Assembly: GCA_001778275.1 (NCBI GenBank)
Contig: MFGM01000029.1
Coordinates: 1,576 to 21,914, forward strand
DNA length: 20,339 nt
Source: Candidatus Falkowbacteria bacterium RIFOXYC2_FULL_48_21
Lineage (GTDB): Bacteria; Patescibacteriota; Patescibacteriia; UBA11705; JABHMO01
Direction of reading: 5' to 3'
The first letter of the stretch is position 1; each line of letters opens with the position of its first letter. The notes beneath the pieces are model-generated. The model was not told the DNA's origin. It saw nothing but the letters and a program-made list of their open reading frames with translations, and made no database searches. Made by a program: the position numbers and the translations under genes. Positions 7,961 to 13,980 of this stretch are shown here, piece after piece.

Positions 7961-9154
7961 ATGAACGCTCCCCTTGAATTTCAACACAAGGTGATTCTTC
8001 TCGGCGTCAAAATCGATGATCGACCCATGGATTATATTTTGAGCCGCATCGAAGCGCAGTTAAACACCGAGAGCCAGATGAAGATTTACACGCCCAATCC
8101 GGAGATCTGTTTGCGGGCGGAAAACGATGATTTTTATCGCCATGTTTTAAACACGGCCGACATCAACGCGCCGGACGGATTCGGGCTGAAGCTTGGGGCA
8201 CTTATTCTGGGGCAAGACCTGGAAAATCGCGTGGCCGGCTCTGATTTGACGCCGCAGATTTTGGAAAAGCTCGGTTCGAGCGGCTTGAAAGTGTTCGTGG
8301 TTTTGCGCGAAGACTCATTGTCCACACCGAACAACATCACGGATCTGATGAAAGATAAATATCCAAACGTGAAATGCAAGGTCGGAATCATGAAATCAAG
8401 TGACTTTGAAAATTGCGACAAACTTTTAAACACCATTAACGACTTTGATCCTCAAATTCTCTTTGTTTGTCTCGGCGCGCCAACGCAAGAGTTGTGGATA
8501 AATAAATACATCAAATTGCTGTCCAACGTGAAGGTGGCGATTGGCGTAGGCGGGTCGTTTGATTTTCTTACTGGTAAAATAAAACGCGCGCCGAAAATTA
8601 TGCGCGAGCTTGGTATTGAGTGGCTTTACCGACTATATCAGGAACCGAAACGGCTGGAACGAATCAAACACGCCACGGCCGATTTCTTGTTGGCTTGCCA
8701 CCGTTGGAACACGCGCATCAAAAACGAACTGCGCGTCAATGCGCTGGCCGTTATCCGCAATCGCGAAGGAAAGATTTTAATTCAACGAAATAAACGCTTT
8801 GCCAACCACTGGCAGTTTCCGCAGGGTGGCGTGGAGAAATGGGAGTCAGTCGCCGAGGCGGCCAAGCGCGAAGCGTCCGAAGAAATCGGCGCGCCGATCA
8901 GCGCCTTTGGCGCCACCACTGTTTTGTCGGAAAAGAACGAGTACGTGCCGCCGCGCTATTCGCAGTTGTTAATCGGCTACAAAGGCCAGAGCCAAACCGC
9001 GGTATTAATCGAGTTCGTGGGCAATGAAAAAGATGTTGATGTGGCGAACAGTGAGGAAGCGGAGGAAGTGAAATGGGTTAACAAAGATGAACTTTTAACT
9101 TATCTGCACCGAGATCGGCAAAAATTCGCGCAAGTTCTGCTCAAGTATCTGTGA
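7961..9154 (+). CDS. Fusion: WecG/TagA/CpsF glycosyltransferase + NUDIX hydrolase
   Basis: 397 residues in one uninterrupted frame. Residues about 10-245 are a WecG/TagA/CpsF (GT26) domain: TPNPEIC, ADINAPDGFGL, RVAGSDLTP, CLGAPTQELWI, GVGGSFDFLTG and LGIEWLYRLYQEPKRLER are the usual conserved blocks. These enzymes add N-acetylmannosamine-type sugars to a lipid-linked precursor of surface glycans. Residues about 258-397 are a NUDIX domain with an intact box: G289, E295, R303-E304, E307-E308, G310. It resembles RppH/Ap4A-hydrolase-type NUDIX proteins (QFPQGG before the box). The substrate of either half cannot be read from sequence. The gene is divergent from amrS, with an 79-base gap, and no Shine-Dalgarno is seen. 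It ends before a shared bidirectional hairpin region. Confidence 0.9.
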   Translation: MNAPLEFQHKVILLGVKIDDRPMDYILSRIEAQLNTESQMKIYTPNPEICLRAENDDFYRHVLNTADINAPDGFGLKLGALILGQDLENRVAGSDLTPQILEKLGSSGLKVFVVLREDSLSTPNNITDLMKDKYPNVKCKVGIMKSSDFENCDKLLNTINDFDPQILFVCLGAPTQELWINKYIKLLSNVKVAIGVGGSFDFLTGKIKRAPKIMRELGIEWLYRLYQEPKRLERIKHATADFLLACHRWNTRIKNELRVNALAVIRNREGKILIQRNKRFANHWQFPQGGVEKWESVAEAAKREASEEIGAPISAFGATTVLSEKNEYVPPRYSQLLIGYKGQSQTAVLIEFVGNEKDVDVANSEEAEEVKWVNKDELLTYLHRDRQKFAQVLLKYL

Positions 9155-9171
9155 TTTTAGGCAAACCCCAA

Positions 9172-9209
9172 AAAATGTAGCGGCACAAAATTTTGTGCCC
9201 CTACATTTT
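9172..9209. repeat. Perfect-palindrome hairpin (REP-like) after the fusion gene
   Basis: AAAATGTAG, C, GGCACAAAA then TTTTGTGCC, C, CTACATTTT. The core GGCACAAAATTTTGTGCC is a perfect palindrome, so the whole forms a stem with one C-C mismatch. It could act as a terminator in both directions. Similar palindromes (GTAGGGGCAC...) are scattered in many bacterial genomes, so it may also be a dispersed repeat. Confidence 0.75.
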
Positions 9210-9236
9210 AAAAGCGAGCACTATGAAGTGTTCGCT
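9205..9236 (-). terminator. Terminator of the 9246-9890 gene
   Basis: On the minus strand AGCGAACACT, loop TCAT, AGTGCTCGCT (9213-9236), then TTTTAAAA. One G-U pair in a 10-bp stem. It begins 9 bases after the stop codon. Confidence 0.8.
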
Positions 9237-9245
9237 TTCGTTTGG

Positions 9246-9890
9246 CTAATGAATTTCTGCTGGCTGAAGCGTACGATCCCAAACTCTGAATCCGCGATCG
9301 CCCAATTCCGCCTGAATCGTCAGCGTCGGAGAGAAAACGACTTCTTTGCCGCCCTTGACCAGCAAGAGCAAATTGTGAACGCCGCTCTTTGAAAATGTTT
9401 CATGGCCGACAATATAATAGTCTTCCGGTTCTTTTGGCCACAACATTTCATCGAGCGCATCCGCCTTCAGCTGGATGCCGACCAATATTTGCTCGGTAAA
9501 CTTGACGGAATGAGCCGGCTCTCGATTGGCATAAAGAACGATCAGCTCTCGATCAGGGAGCATGATGTTTTCGATGTGTACGCCCGTAAGCCGAAGCAAA
9601 TCTTGATAGGGAATTGGTATGTCGCGCACTTCGTGCAAGCGCCGGCCGGCCGACAGCCGCGGAAACGCTCGAATCAAATCATTTACATCAGGAACCCGGG
9701 ACGCGTCCCGCGCCGGCACCACGAGGATAATCTGACGCCTCTTCTCAAAATCGCTTTGACAAAAACATGTCGCCGTGCCGGAAACCATTATGATTTCCAA
9801 TCGACCGCTTAAGAACATCACCATGAACGACTCGTTTACCGGAACCACCAAATCCGCATGTTCATTTCCTCCTGTTCCTGTTTTGATCAT
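9246..9890 (-). CDS. Orphan protein of unknown function, 214 residues
   Basis: I do not recognise a family. The protein is soluble-looking, rich in beta-type hydrophobic stretches (FMVMFLSGRLEIIMV, QIILVVPA, ENIMLPDRELIVLYA, NLLLLVKGGKEVVF), with no signal peptide or transmembrane helix. I chose ATG at 9890, which has GGTGGAGG 5 bases upstream, over ATG at 9917, which lies inside a small hairpin (9911-9925) and has no ribosome-binding site. It has its own promoter (9949-9976) and terminator, so it is a single-gene unit. It is convergent with the WecG-NUDIX gene. Confidence 0.75.
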   Translation of the reverse strand: MIKTGTGGNEHADLVVPVNESFMVMFLSGRLEIIMVSGTATCFCQSDFEKRRQIILVVPARDASRVPDVNDLIRAFPRLSAGRRLHEVRDIPIPYQDLLRLTGVHIENIMLPDRELIVLYANREPAHSVKFTEQILVGIQLKADALDEMLWPKEPEDYYIVGHETFSKSGVHNLLLLVKGGKEVVFSPTLTIQAELGDRGFRVWDRTLQPAEIH

Positions 9891-9910
9891 TACAGCCTCC
9901 ACCGCATACT

Positions 9911-9925
9911 CCGGCATTGTGCCGG
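9911..9925 (-). promoter_or_regulatory. Leader hairpin before orphan gene
   Basis: CCGGCA, loop CAA, TGCCGG in the 5' leader, just before the GGTGGAGG ribosome-binding site. The loop contains the alternative ATG (9917). It could protect the mRNA 5' end; no known riboswitch is recognised. Confidence 0.55.
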
Positions 9926-9948
9926 TAAAAAGAACAGCTTATATTTCA

Positions 9949-9976
9949 ATTATATGCAAATGGATAGGGAAGTCAA
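9949..9976 (-). promoter_or_regulatory. Sigma70 promoter of the 9246-9890 gene
   Basis: TTGACT (9971-9976), 16-base spacer, TATAAT (9949-9954) on the minus strand. The leader to ATG 9890 is about 50 nt. Confidence 0.8.
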
Positions 9977-9990
9977 GTTGAGAGGTTGGG

Positions 9991-10098
9991 GCTACAAGAT
10001 TACAAGATACTTTACGAGATATACAAGATAATCACAAAGAATGACCAATTGTATTGGCCTAATCTGTATATCTGTAAAATATCTTGTAATCTTGTAGC
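9991..10098. repeat. Foldback C (word-repeat inverted arms)
   Basis: The left arm (9991-10030) begins GCTACAAGATTACAAGATA. The right arm (10061-10098), read on the other strand, begins with the same 19 bases and continues TTTTACAGATATACAGAT against CTTTACGAGATATACAAGAT, giving about 38 paired positions with one mismatch and two single-base bulges. The arms are reiterations of the word TACAAGAT. A small inner hairpin CCAAT-TGT-ATTGG sits in the loop (10045-10057). No gene inside. It lies between two minus-strand genes, next to the terminator of the upstream one. Confidence 0.85.
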
Positions 10099-10103
10099 GC
10101 TTC

Positions 10104-10138
10104 TAAAAGAAAAGGAGCCAGCTCCGTGAGCCGGCTCC
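10104..10138 (-). terminator. Terminator of the 10201-11493 gene
   Basis: Minus strand: GGAGCC, G, GCTC, loop ACG, GAGC, T, GGCTCC (10114-10138) followed by TTTTCTTTT. A GC-rich stem with a U-tract, 63 bases after the stop codon. Confidence 0.9.
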
Positions 10139-10200
10139 GATGTAGAATCGATTGGTTTGGATGGGGCAGAACCGCCCCGAATGGTAGGATGAAAGAACTA

Positions 10201-11493
10201 CTAGCGGGTGTGGCGACGATCGCCCCTCTCGCGACGACCACGCCGACCCTTGCCGGCGCCGATGATGCCATCGACGTCATCGGTGGCCGCCTGAAGCAGC
10301 CGACCGAGGTTGAAGGTGAGAGCCTGATTCTTCTTTGCCCTCTCCTCCGCCGCGGCCTTTTCCTCCGCTGCGGCCTTTTCCGCCGCCGCCGCCTTCTCCG
10401 CCGCCTTCTTCGCCGCATAGGCGGCGTTGCTCGGCGCGAAGAAAAGCTTGTGGTTGATGAGTCCGAAGGCCGGGTCTACCTCCATCAGACGGGGAGCCTT
10501 CCACGCCTCGAATGTCCTCCCCTTGTTACGGGGATTCGACTCGAAGCGATCGCGCTTCGCGGCCTGCTCGGCGGCCCACTGCCGCTCGAACTCGGCTGCA
10601 AACGCCTTAACGTCGGGATGCATGACCAGCATCCCGTATTTTCCCGTACGGCGGCTGACGACCATGAGCGAAAGACTCAACACGTACGGGCTGTCCTTGC
10701 CCGCCTGCTTCCTCGCCGCCTTTACGGCCTCGAGAACATCGCGGTACCCCTCGAAGTCTTTGACCTCTCCCTTGGCGGCGAGTGCGGCCGAGAGCTCCAC
10801 CTCGAACTCGCCGATGCGGTCGCCCGCCGTGGCAAGCTGTCCAACCATGACGTCATGCCTCTGTCCGACAGCCGGTGCCATCGCCTTGACGGTCTCGGAC
10901 AACTGGCCCGCAGCCATGTCGTCGAGGTGGGTCCACGTGGACCCGTCGATCAGGTTCATCGCGGCGTATGCCGCGATGCGTGCCGACCGCTCCGCCTCGA
11001 ACTGCGCCTTCTTCTCGGTACGCTCCTTGTAGGCCTTGAGCGCGTGCTCAAGGTCTCCGAAGGGAATGAACTGCGCCTTCCTCTCATTGAGGAAGTCGCA
11101 GTACTCCCTGAAGGATTTCTTTCCGAACAGGAGCCACTTGGCTCCCTTCGCGTTCGGGAAGAAGATGACCTTCGTCCCTCCCCACATAAGTGCGAGGGGG
11201 GACTTACCCTCCTCCGGGTTGACCTCGAACAAGGCGACTGTGCCCTGCATGGCCTTGCTTTCGCAGGCCTCGAGCGCAGTGTCAACGGAGCCGTATGCCA
11301 CGATCAACGCCTCGAAGTTCCCCACCACCTCGATCTTCGCAACCGTGGTGGCAGGTTCGACCGCCGAGTCAGAAGTCGCTTCGTCCGCCAGAACTGCCGT
11401 GCTTGCCGTATCCATGCGCTGCTCCTTCTTGGTTGAGGTTGCCTTCTTGGACGTCTTTGCTTTTCTCGTGCCCGCTGTCTTGTCGCGCTTCAT
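10201..11493 (-). CDS. GC-rich orphan protein, 430 residues, basic ends and Ala/Lys/Glu coiled coil
   Basis: I do not recognise the family. The N-terminus (1-26) is very basic and Lys/Thr/Ala-rich, like a histone-type tail. A central region (about 55-340) has mixed alpha/beta character (GTVALFEVNP, VIFFPNAKGAKWLLFGKKSF, SLSLMVVSRRTGKYGMLVMHPDVK). Residues about 365-400 are an AAEKAAAEEKAA-type helix, and the tail ends in GKGRRGRRERGDRRHTR. No signal peptide is seen. DNA composition is visibly richer in G+C (about 60% by eye) than neighbours, with GCC/CTC/GAG-type codons. Start is ATG 11493, with AGAGGTG well placed upstream. Strong promoter 11722-11750, long leader and terminator make it a self-contained unit. 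Nucleic-acid binding is a guess from the basic tails; recent transfer is possible. Confidence 0.8.
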   Translation of the reverse strand: MKRDKTAGTRKAKTSKKATSTKKEQRMDTASTAVLADEATSDSAVEPATTVAKIEVVGNFEALIVAYGSVDTALEACESKAMQGTVALFEVNPEEGKSPLALMWGGTKVIFFPNAKGAKWLLFGKKSFREYCDFLNERKAQFIPFGDLEHALKAYKERTEKKAQFEAERSARIAAYAAMNLIDGSTWTHLDDMAAGQLSETVKAMAPAVGQRHDVMVGQLATAGDRIGEFEVELSAALAAKGEVKDFEGYRDVLEAVKAARKQAGKDSPYVLSLSLMVVSRRTGKYGMLVMHPDVKAFAAEFERQWAAEQAAKRDRFESNPRNKGRTFEAWKAPRLMEVDPAFGLINHKLFFAPSNAAYAAKKAAEKAAAAEKAAAEEKAAAEERAKKNQALTFNLGRLLQAATDDVDGIIGAGKGRRGRRERGDRRHTR

Positions 11494-11619
11494 TGATTCA
11501 CCTCTTCGTTAGTTGTTTGTTGTCAAGAAACACTACTCAAATTCCCAGCAGTATAAATAAGTTGATACTTACATTACACTCCCGAGCACTTGAGTAAGAA
11601 ACATGTGTGGCATACGACC

Positions 11620-11694
11620 GTACGAGCGGAGCGAGTTGTCATCGCGCTCCACTAAGCGAAGCGTCATTGCGAGCTTTGCGACGCAATCTCGTAC
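11620..11694. repeat. REP-like foldback in the leader of the GC-rich gene
   Basis: Outer arms GTACGAG (11620-11626) and CTCGTAC (11688-11694), inner arms ATTGCG (11666-11671) and CGCAAT (11682-11687). The text contains AGCGGAGCGAG, AAGCGAAGCGTCATTGCGAG and GACGCAATCTC, matching the GTCATTGCGAG...GCAATCTC type of dispersed palindrome found in many bacterial genomes. It lies in the 5' leader of the 10201-11493 gene. Confidence 0.75.
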
Positions 11695-11721
11695 ACTCTC
11701 TCGCGTTTTCAACGACCCAGC

Positions 11722-11750
11722 ATTATATCACACTTTTTAAATTTTGTCAA
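11722..11750 (-). promoter_or_regulatory. Consensus sigma70 promoter of the GC-rich orphan gene
   Basis: TTGACA (11745-11750), exactly 17 bases, TATAAT (11722-11727), with extended -10 TGA before TATAAT. All twelve consensus positions match. The next start codon on this strand is 11493, giving a leader of about 220 nt that contains the REP-like foldback. The stretch 11494-11921 holds this promoter, the foldback, a plus-strand promoter and no gene that I can see. Confidence 0.9.
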
Positions 11751-11837
11751 TAGGCGCAACCTATCACCATGACAGTTTGTCTAAAATTACACGTAACAAT
11801 CCGTCAATTTTTACTGACATTCCTTGTCCACCAGCCC

Positions 11838-11866
11838 TTAACAATTTGGTTAAATTGATATATAAT
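11838..11866 (+). promoter_or_regulatory. Promoter of the four-helix-bundle/gltX unit
   Basis: TTAACA (11838-11843), 17-base spacer, TATAAT (11861-11866). The predicted start near 11873 falls at the first base of the left arm of foldback D, so the arm is the 5' end of the mRNA. Confidence 0.85.
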
Positions 11867-11873
11867 GGGGAAG

Positions 11874-12368
11874 AGGTTGTAGGTGGTAGGAAGTAGGGAG
11901 TAGGAATAAAACACGTTTAATATGGAACACATAATCGAAAATCAGACCGGTTCGTATAAAGAATTAATCGTGTGGCAACGCGCGATGGAACTGGTAGTAG
12001 CGGTTTACGCGGTGACGGAATTATACCCAAGATTTGAATTATACGGACTTACCGCGCACACCAGAAAATCAGCTATTTCAATTCCATCAAATATCGCGGA
12101 AGGCAAGAGAAGAAGCACTCTTAAGGATTATCGTCAATTTTTAGTCCGAGCATTTGCTTCAGGCGCTGAGCTTGAAACGCAAATTGAAATTGCCAAGCGC
12201 TTACCATTCGGCAAAACATTAGATTTTAGTAAGGTTGATCAACTCCTAGAAGAAGTTATGAAAATGCTTAACCGCATGACTGACCGAAAACAAACCCCAA
12301 AATAAATTTATTTCACGTACTCAATATTTTCCTACTCCCTACAACCTACTCCCTACTTCCTACAACCT
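11874..12368 (+). mobile_element. Foldback D: IVS-like element carrying a four-helix-bundle gene
   Basis: The left arm 11874-11906 contains four heptads NNGTAGG (NN = TT, TG, AA, GA). The right arm 12329-12368, on the other strand, contains five heptads NNGTAGG (NN = TT, AA, GA, TT, GA). The arms flank the four-helix-bundle ORF and can pair in the transcript. Intervening sequences of 23S rRNA in several bacteria have this layout: paired ends plus an S23-type ORF. Here the element sits between a promoter and gltX. Calling it mobile is an inference; no target-site duplication was recognised. Confidence 0.6.
11922..12305 (+). CDS. Four-helix-bundle protein (S23/23S rRNA-intervening-sequence family)
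   Basis: 127 residues with family signatures in order: YKELIVWQRAMELV near the start, LYPRFELYGLTAH, RKSAISIPSNIAEGKRR, then YRQFLVRAFASGAELETQIEIAKRL. The family is an all-alpha bundle that forms pentamers and is related to the Avd accessory proteins of diversity-generating retroelements; RNA binding is suspected but the function is unsettled. No reverse transcriptase or variable repeat is in the window. No Shine-Dalgarno sequence precedes the ATG. It is first in a unit with gltX and is bracketed by inverted heptad arms. Confidence 0.93.
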   Translation: MEHIIENQTGSYKELIVWQRAMELVVAVYAVTELYPRFELYGLTAHTRKSAISIPSNIAEGKRRSTLKDYRQFLVRAFASGAELETQIEIAKRLPFGKTLDFSKVDQLLEEVMKMLNRMTDRKQTPK

Positions 12369-12378
12369 AACCATTTTT

Positions 12379-13914
12379 ATGGATAATTTCTCAAATGTTC
12401 GAGTCAGAATCGCCCCCAGCCCCACCGGCTTTGTTCACGTGGGCAATTTGCGCACCATGCTTTATAATTATCTTTTCGCCAAACACAACAAAGGCAAATT
12501 TTTGATCCGCATCGAAGACACCGATCAAACGCGATTGGTGCATGGCGCGGTGGAAAATTTGTTGCAGGCGCTGAAGTGGGCGGGGATTGAGAGCGACGAA
12601 GGCCCATACTTAACCACGGATAATAAAGTTAAGGAACGCGGCGAGTTCGGTCCGTATGTCCAATCCGAGCGCCTTGATATTTACAAACAACAAATTCAAA
12701 CTCTGCTCGAGAAAGGTAAAGCCTACCCGTGCTTTTGTACCAAAGATCGCATAGAAAAAGTGCGCGAAGAACAATCGAAAAATAAACTGGCGCCGAAATA
12801 CGATAATTTTTGCCGCGACTTGACTAAAGCGGAAGCGGAATCAATGATGCGCTCCGGCACACCATACGTCATTCGATTCAAAATGCCGGAAGATAAAAAT
12901 GTGATTGTGAAAGACATGATTCACGGCGAGATCGTGGTTAACACGAAAGATTTGGACGACTACGTGCTGATCAAATCAGATGGCTTCCCCACGTATCATT
13001 TCGCCAACGTGGTTGACGACCATTTCATGAAAATCACCCACGTCATGCGCGGGGATGAATGGATCGCCAGCACGCCGAAACACGTTTTACTGTATGACGC
13101 GTTCGAGTGGCAAGCGCCGCAATTCGCGCATCTGCCCACATTGCTTAGCAAAACAAAAAAGAAACTAAGCAAGCGCGATGGTGATGTGTCGGTAAAAGAC
13201 TTCATCGACAAAGGCTACCTTAAAGACGCTTTGATAAACTTCATCGCCCTGCTCGGCTGGAACGCGGGCACAGAACAAGAAATTTATACATTGAACGAAC
13301 TGATTCACCAATTCACACTTGATAACGTCCACAAGGCCGGCGCGGTTTTTGACTTAGAAAAACTGGACTGGATCAACGGTATGTATATTCGCAAAATGTC
13401 GTCGGATGAATTCTATGAGGCTTGCGTGCCATATTTGATCAATGCCAAAATCCTAACCTTGAGCAAAGGCAAAGTGGTTGTGAGCAGCACCGGTGAAAAA
13501 GTGGCTCCGGCTTACATCAAAGACATTCTCGCCCTCGAACAGCCGCGCGTAAAAAAACTAACGGATATTGTCGAAGCGGTTGGATTTTTCTTTGCGAATG
13601 AGTTGACTTATGACGCGAAAAATCTTATTTGGCGCAAATCGGATCAGGCGACAACCTTGACCAACTTGCAATTGCTGGAGAAACTCTTGCATAAAATTAA
13701 GAAGGAAGAGTTTTCAAAAGACAACCTCAAAAAAACAATCACTGAATTGATTGAAAAGAACGGCCTCGACACGGGGGGTGTGCTCTGGCCCATGCGTTAT
13801 GCGCTGTCAGGCAGGGATCATTCGCCTGATCCGTACGAAATCGCCGGCGCGCTCGGCAAGGACAAATCATTAGCCAGAATCAGCGCCGCGATTACCAAAC
13901 TTGGTCAACAATAA
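12379..13914 (+). CDS. gltX: Glutamyl-tRNA synthetase
   Basis: 511 residues. The class I synthetase charges tRNA-Glu with glutamate in the cytoplasm. Seen: the HIGH-type motif in SPTGFVHVGNLRT (HVGN at 20-23), RIEDTDQTR, DDYVLIKSDGFPTYHFANVVDDH, MRGDEWIASTPKH, and the KMSKS loop as KKLSKRDGDVSV. The C-terminal anticodon-binding region ends in MRYALSGRDHSPDPYEIAGALGK. Full length, no frameshift. Whether it also mischarges tRNA-Gln for a GatCAB route cannot be judged here. It begins 10 bases after the right arm of foldback D, with no Shine-Dalgarno, and shares the promoter at 11838-11866. A terminator follows at once. Confidence 0.97.
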   Translation: MDNFSNVRVRIAPSPTGFVHVGNLRTMLYNYLFAKHNKGKFLIRIEDTDQTRLVHGAVENLLQALKWAGIESDEGPYLTTDNKVKERGEFGPYVQSERLDIYKQQIQTLLEKGKAYPCFCTKDRIEKVREEQSKNKLAPKYDNFCRDLTKAEAESMMRSGTPYVIRFKMPEDKNVIVKDMIHGEIVVNTKDLDDYVLIKSDGFPTYHFANVVDDHFMKITHVMRGDEWIASTPKHVLLYDAFEWQAPQFAHLPTLLSKTKKKLSKRDGDVSVKDFIDKGYLKDALINFIALLGWNAGTEQEIYTLNELIHQFTLDNVHKAGAVFDLEKLDWINGMYIRKMSSDEFYEACVPYLINAKILTLSKGKVVVSSTGEKVAPAYIKDILALEQPRVKKLTDIVEAVGFFFANELTYDAKNLIWRKSDQATTLTNLQLLEKLLHKIKKEEFSKDNLKKTITELIEKNGLDTGGVLWPMRYALSGRDHSPDPYEIAGALGKDKSLARISAAITKLGQQ

Positions 13915-13920
13915 AAAAGC

Positions 13921-13947
13921 AAAAATGTCCCATCAGCGGGACTTTTT
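13921..13947 (+). terminator. gltX terminator
   Basis: GTCCC (13927-13931), loop ATCAGC, GGGAC, then TTTTT, preceded by an A-run. Six bases after the gltX stop. Confidence 0.85.
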
Positions 13948-13964
13948 GTTTTCGGCTTGACTTG

Positions 13965-13973
13965 TGATATAAT
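13965..13973 (+). promoter_or_regulatory. Extended -10 promoter of the M23 peptidase gene (leaderless)
   Basis: TGATATAAT is a perfect extended -10 element. A weak -35 (TTTGTT, 13945-13950) is 17 bases upstream, overlapping the gltX terminator. The ATG at 13981 is 7 bases after the -10, so the transcript should begin at the start codon. Confidence 0.78.
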
Positions 13974-13980
13974 AATCCAT

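Noticed and set aside
10126..11436. Long plus-strand ORF (436 codons) opposite the GC-rich gene
   Set aside because: It is Arg/Leu-rich, has no ribosome-binding site and is a by-product of GC-rich codons on the minus strand, where promoter, Shine-Dalgarno and terminator all fit.
11620..11694. Possible CRISPR or tRNA-like structure
   Set aside because: No regular repeat-spacer pattern and no acceptor or T-loop arrangement; it matches the GTCATTGCGAG-type dispersed palindrome better.
11922..12305. Avd protein of a diversity-generating retroelement
   Set aside because: No reverse transcriptase and no template/variable repeat in the window; the sequence fits the S23-like four-helix-bundle family.
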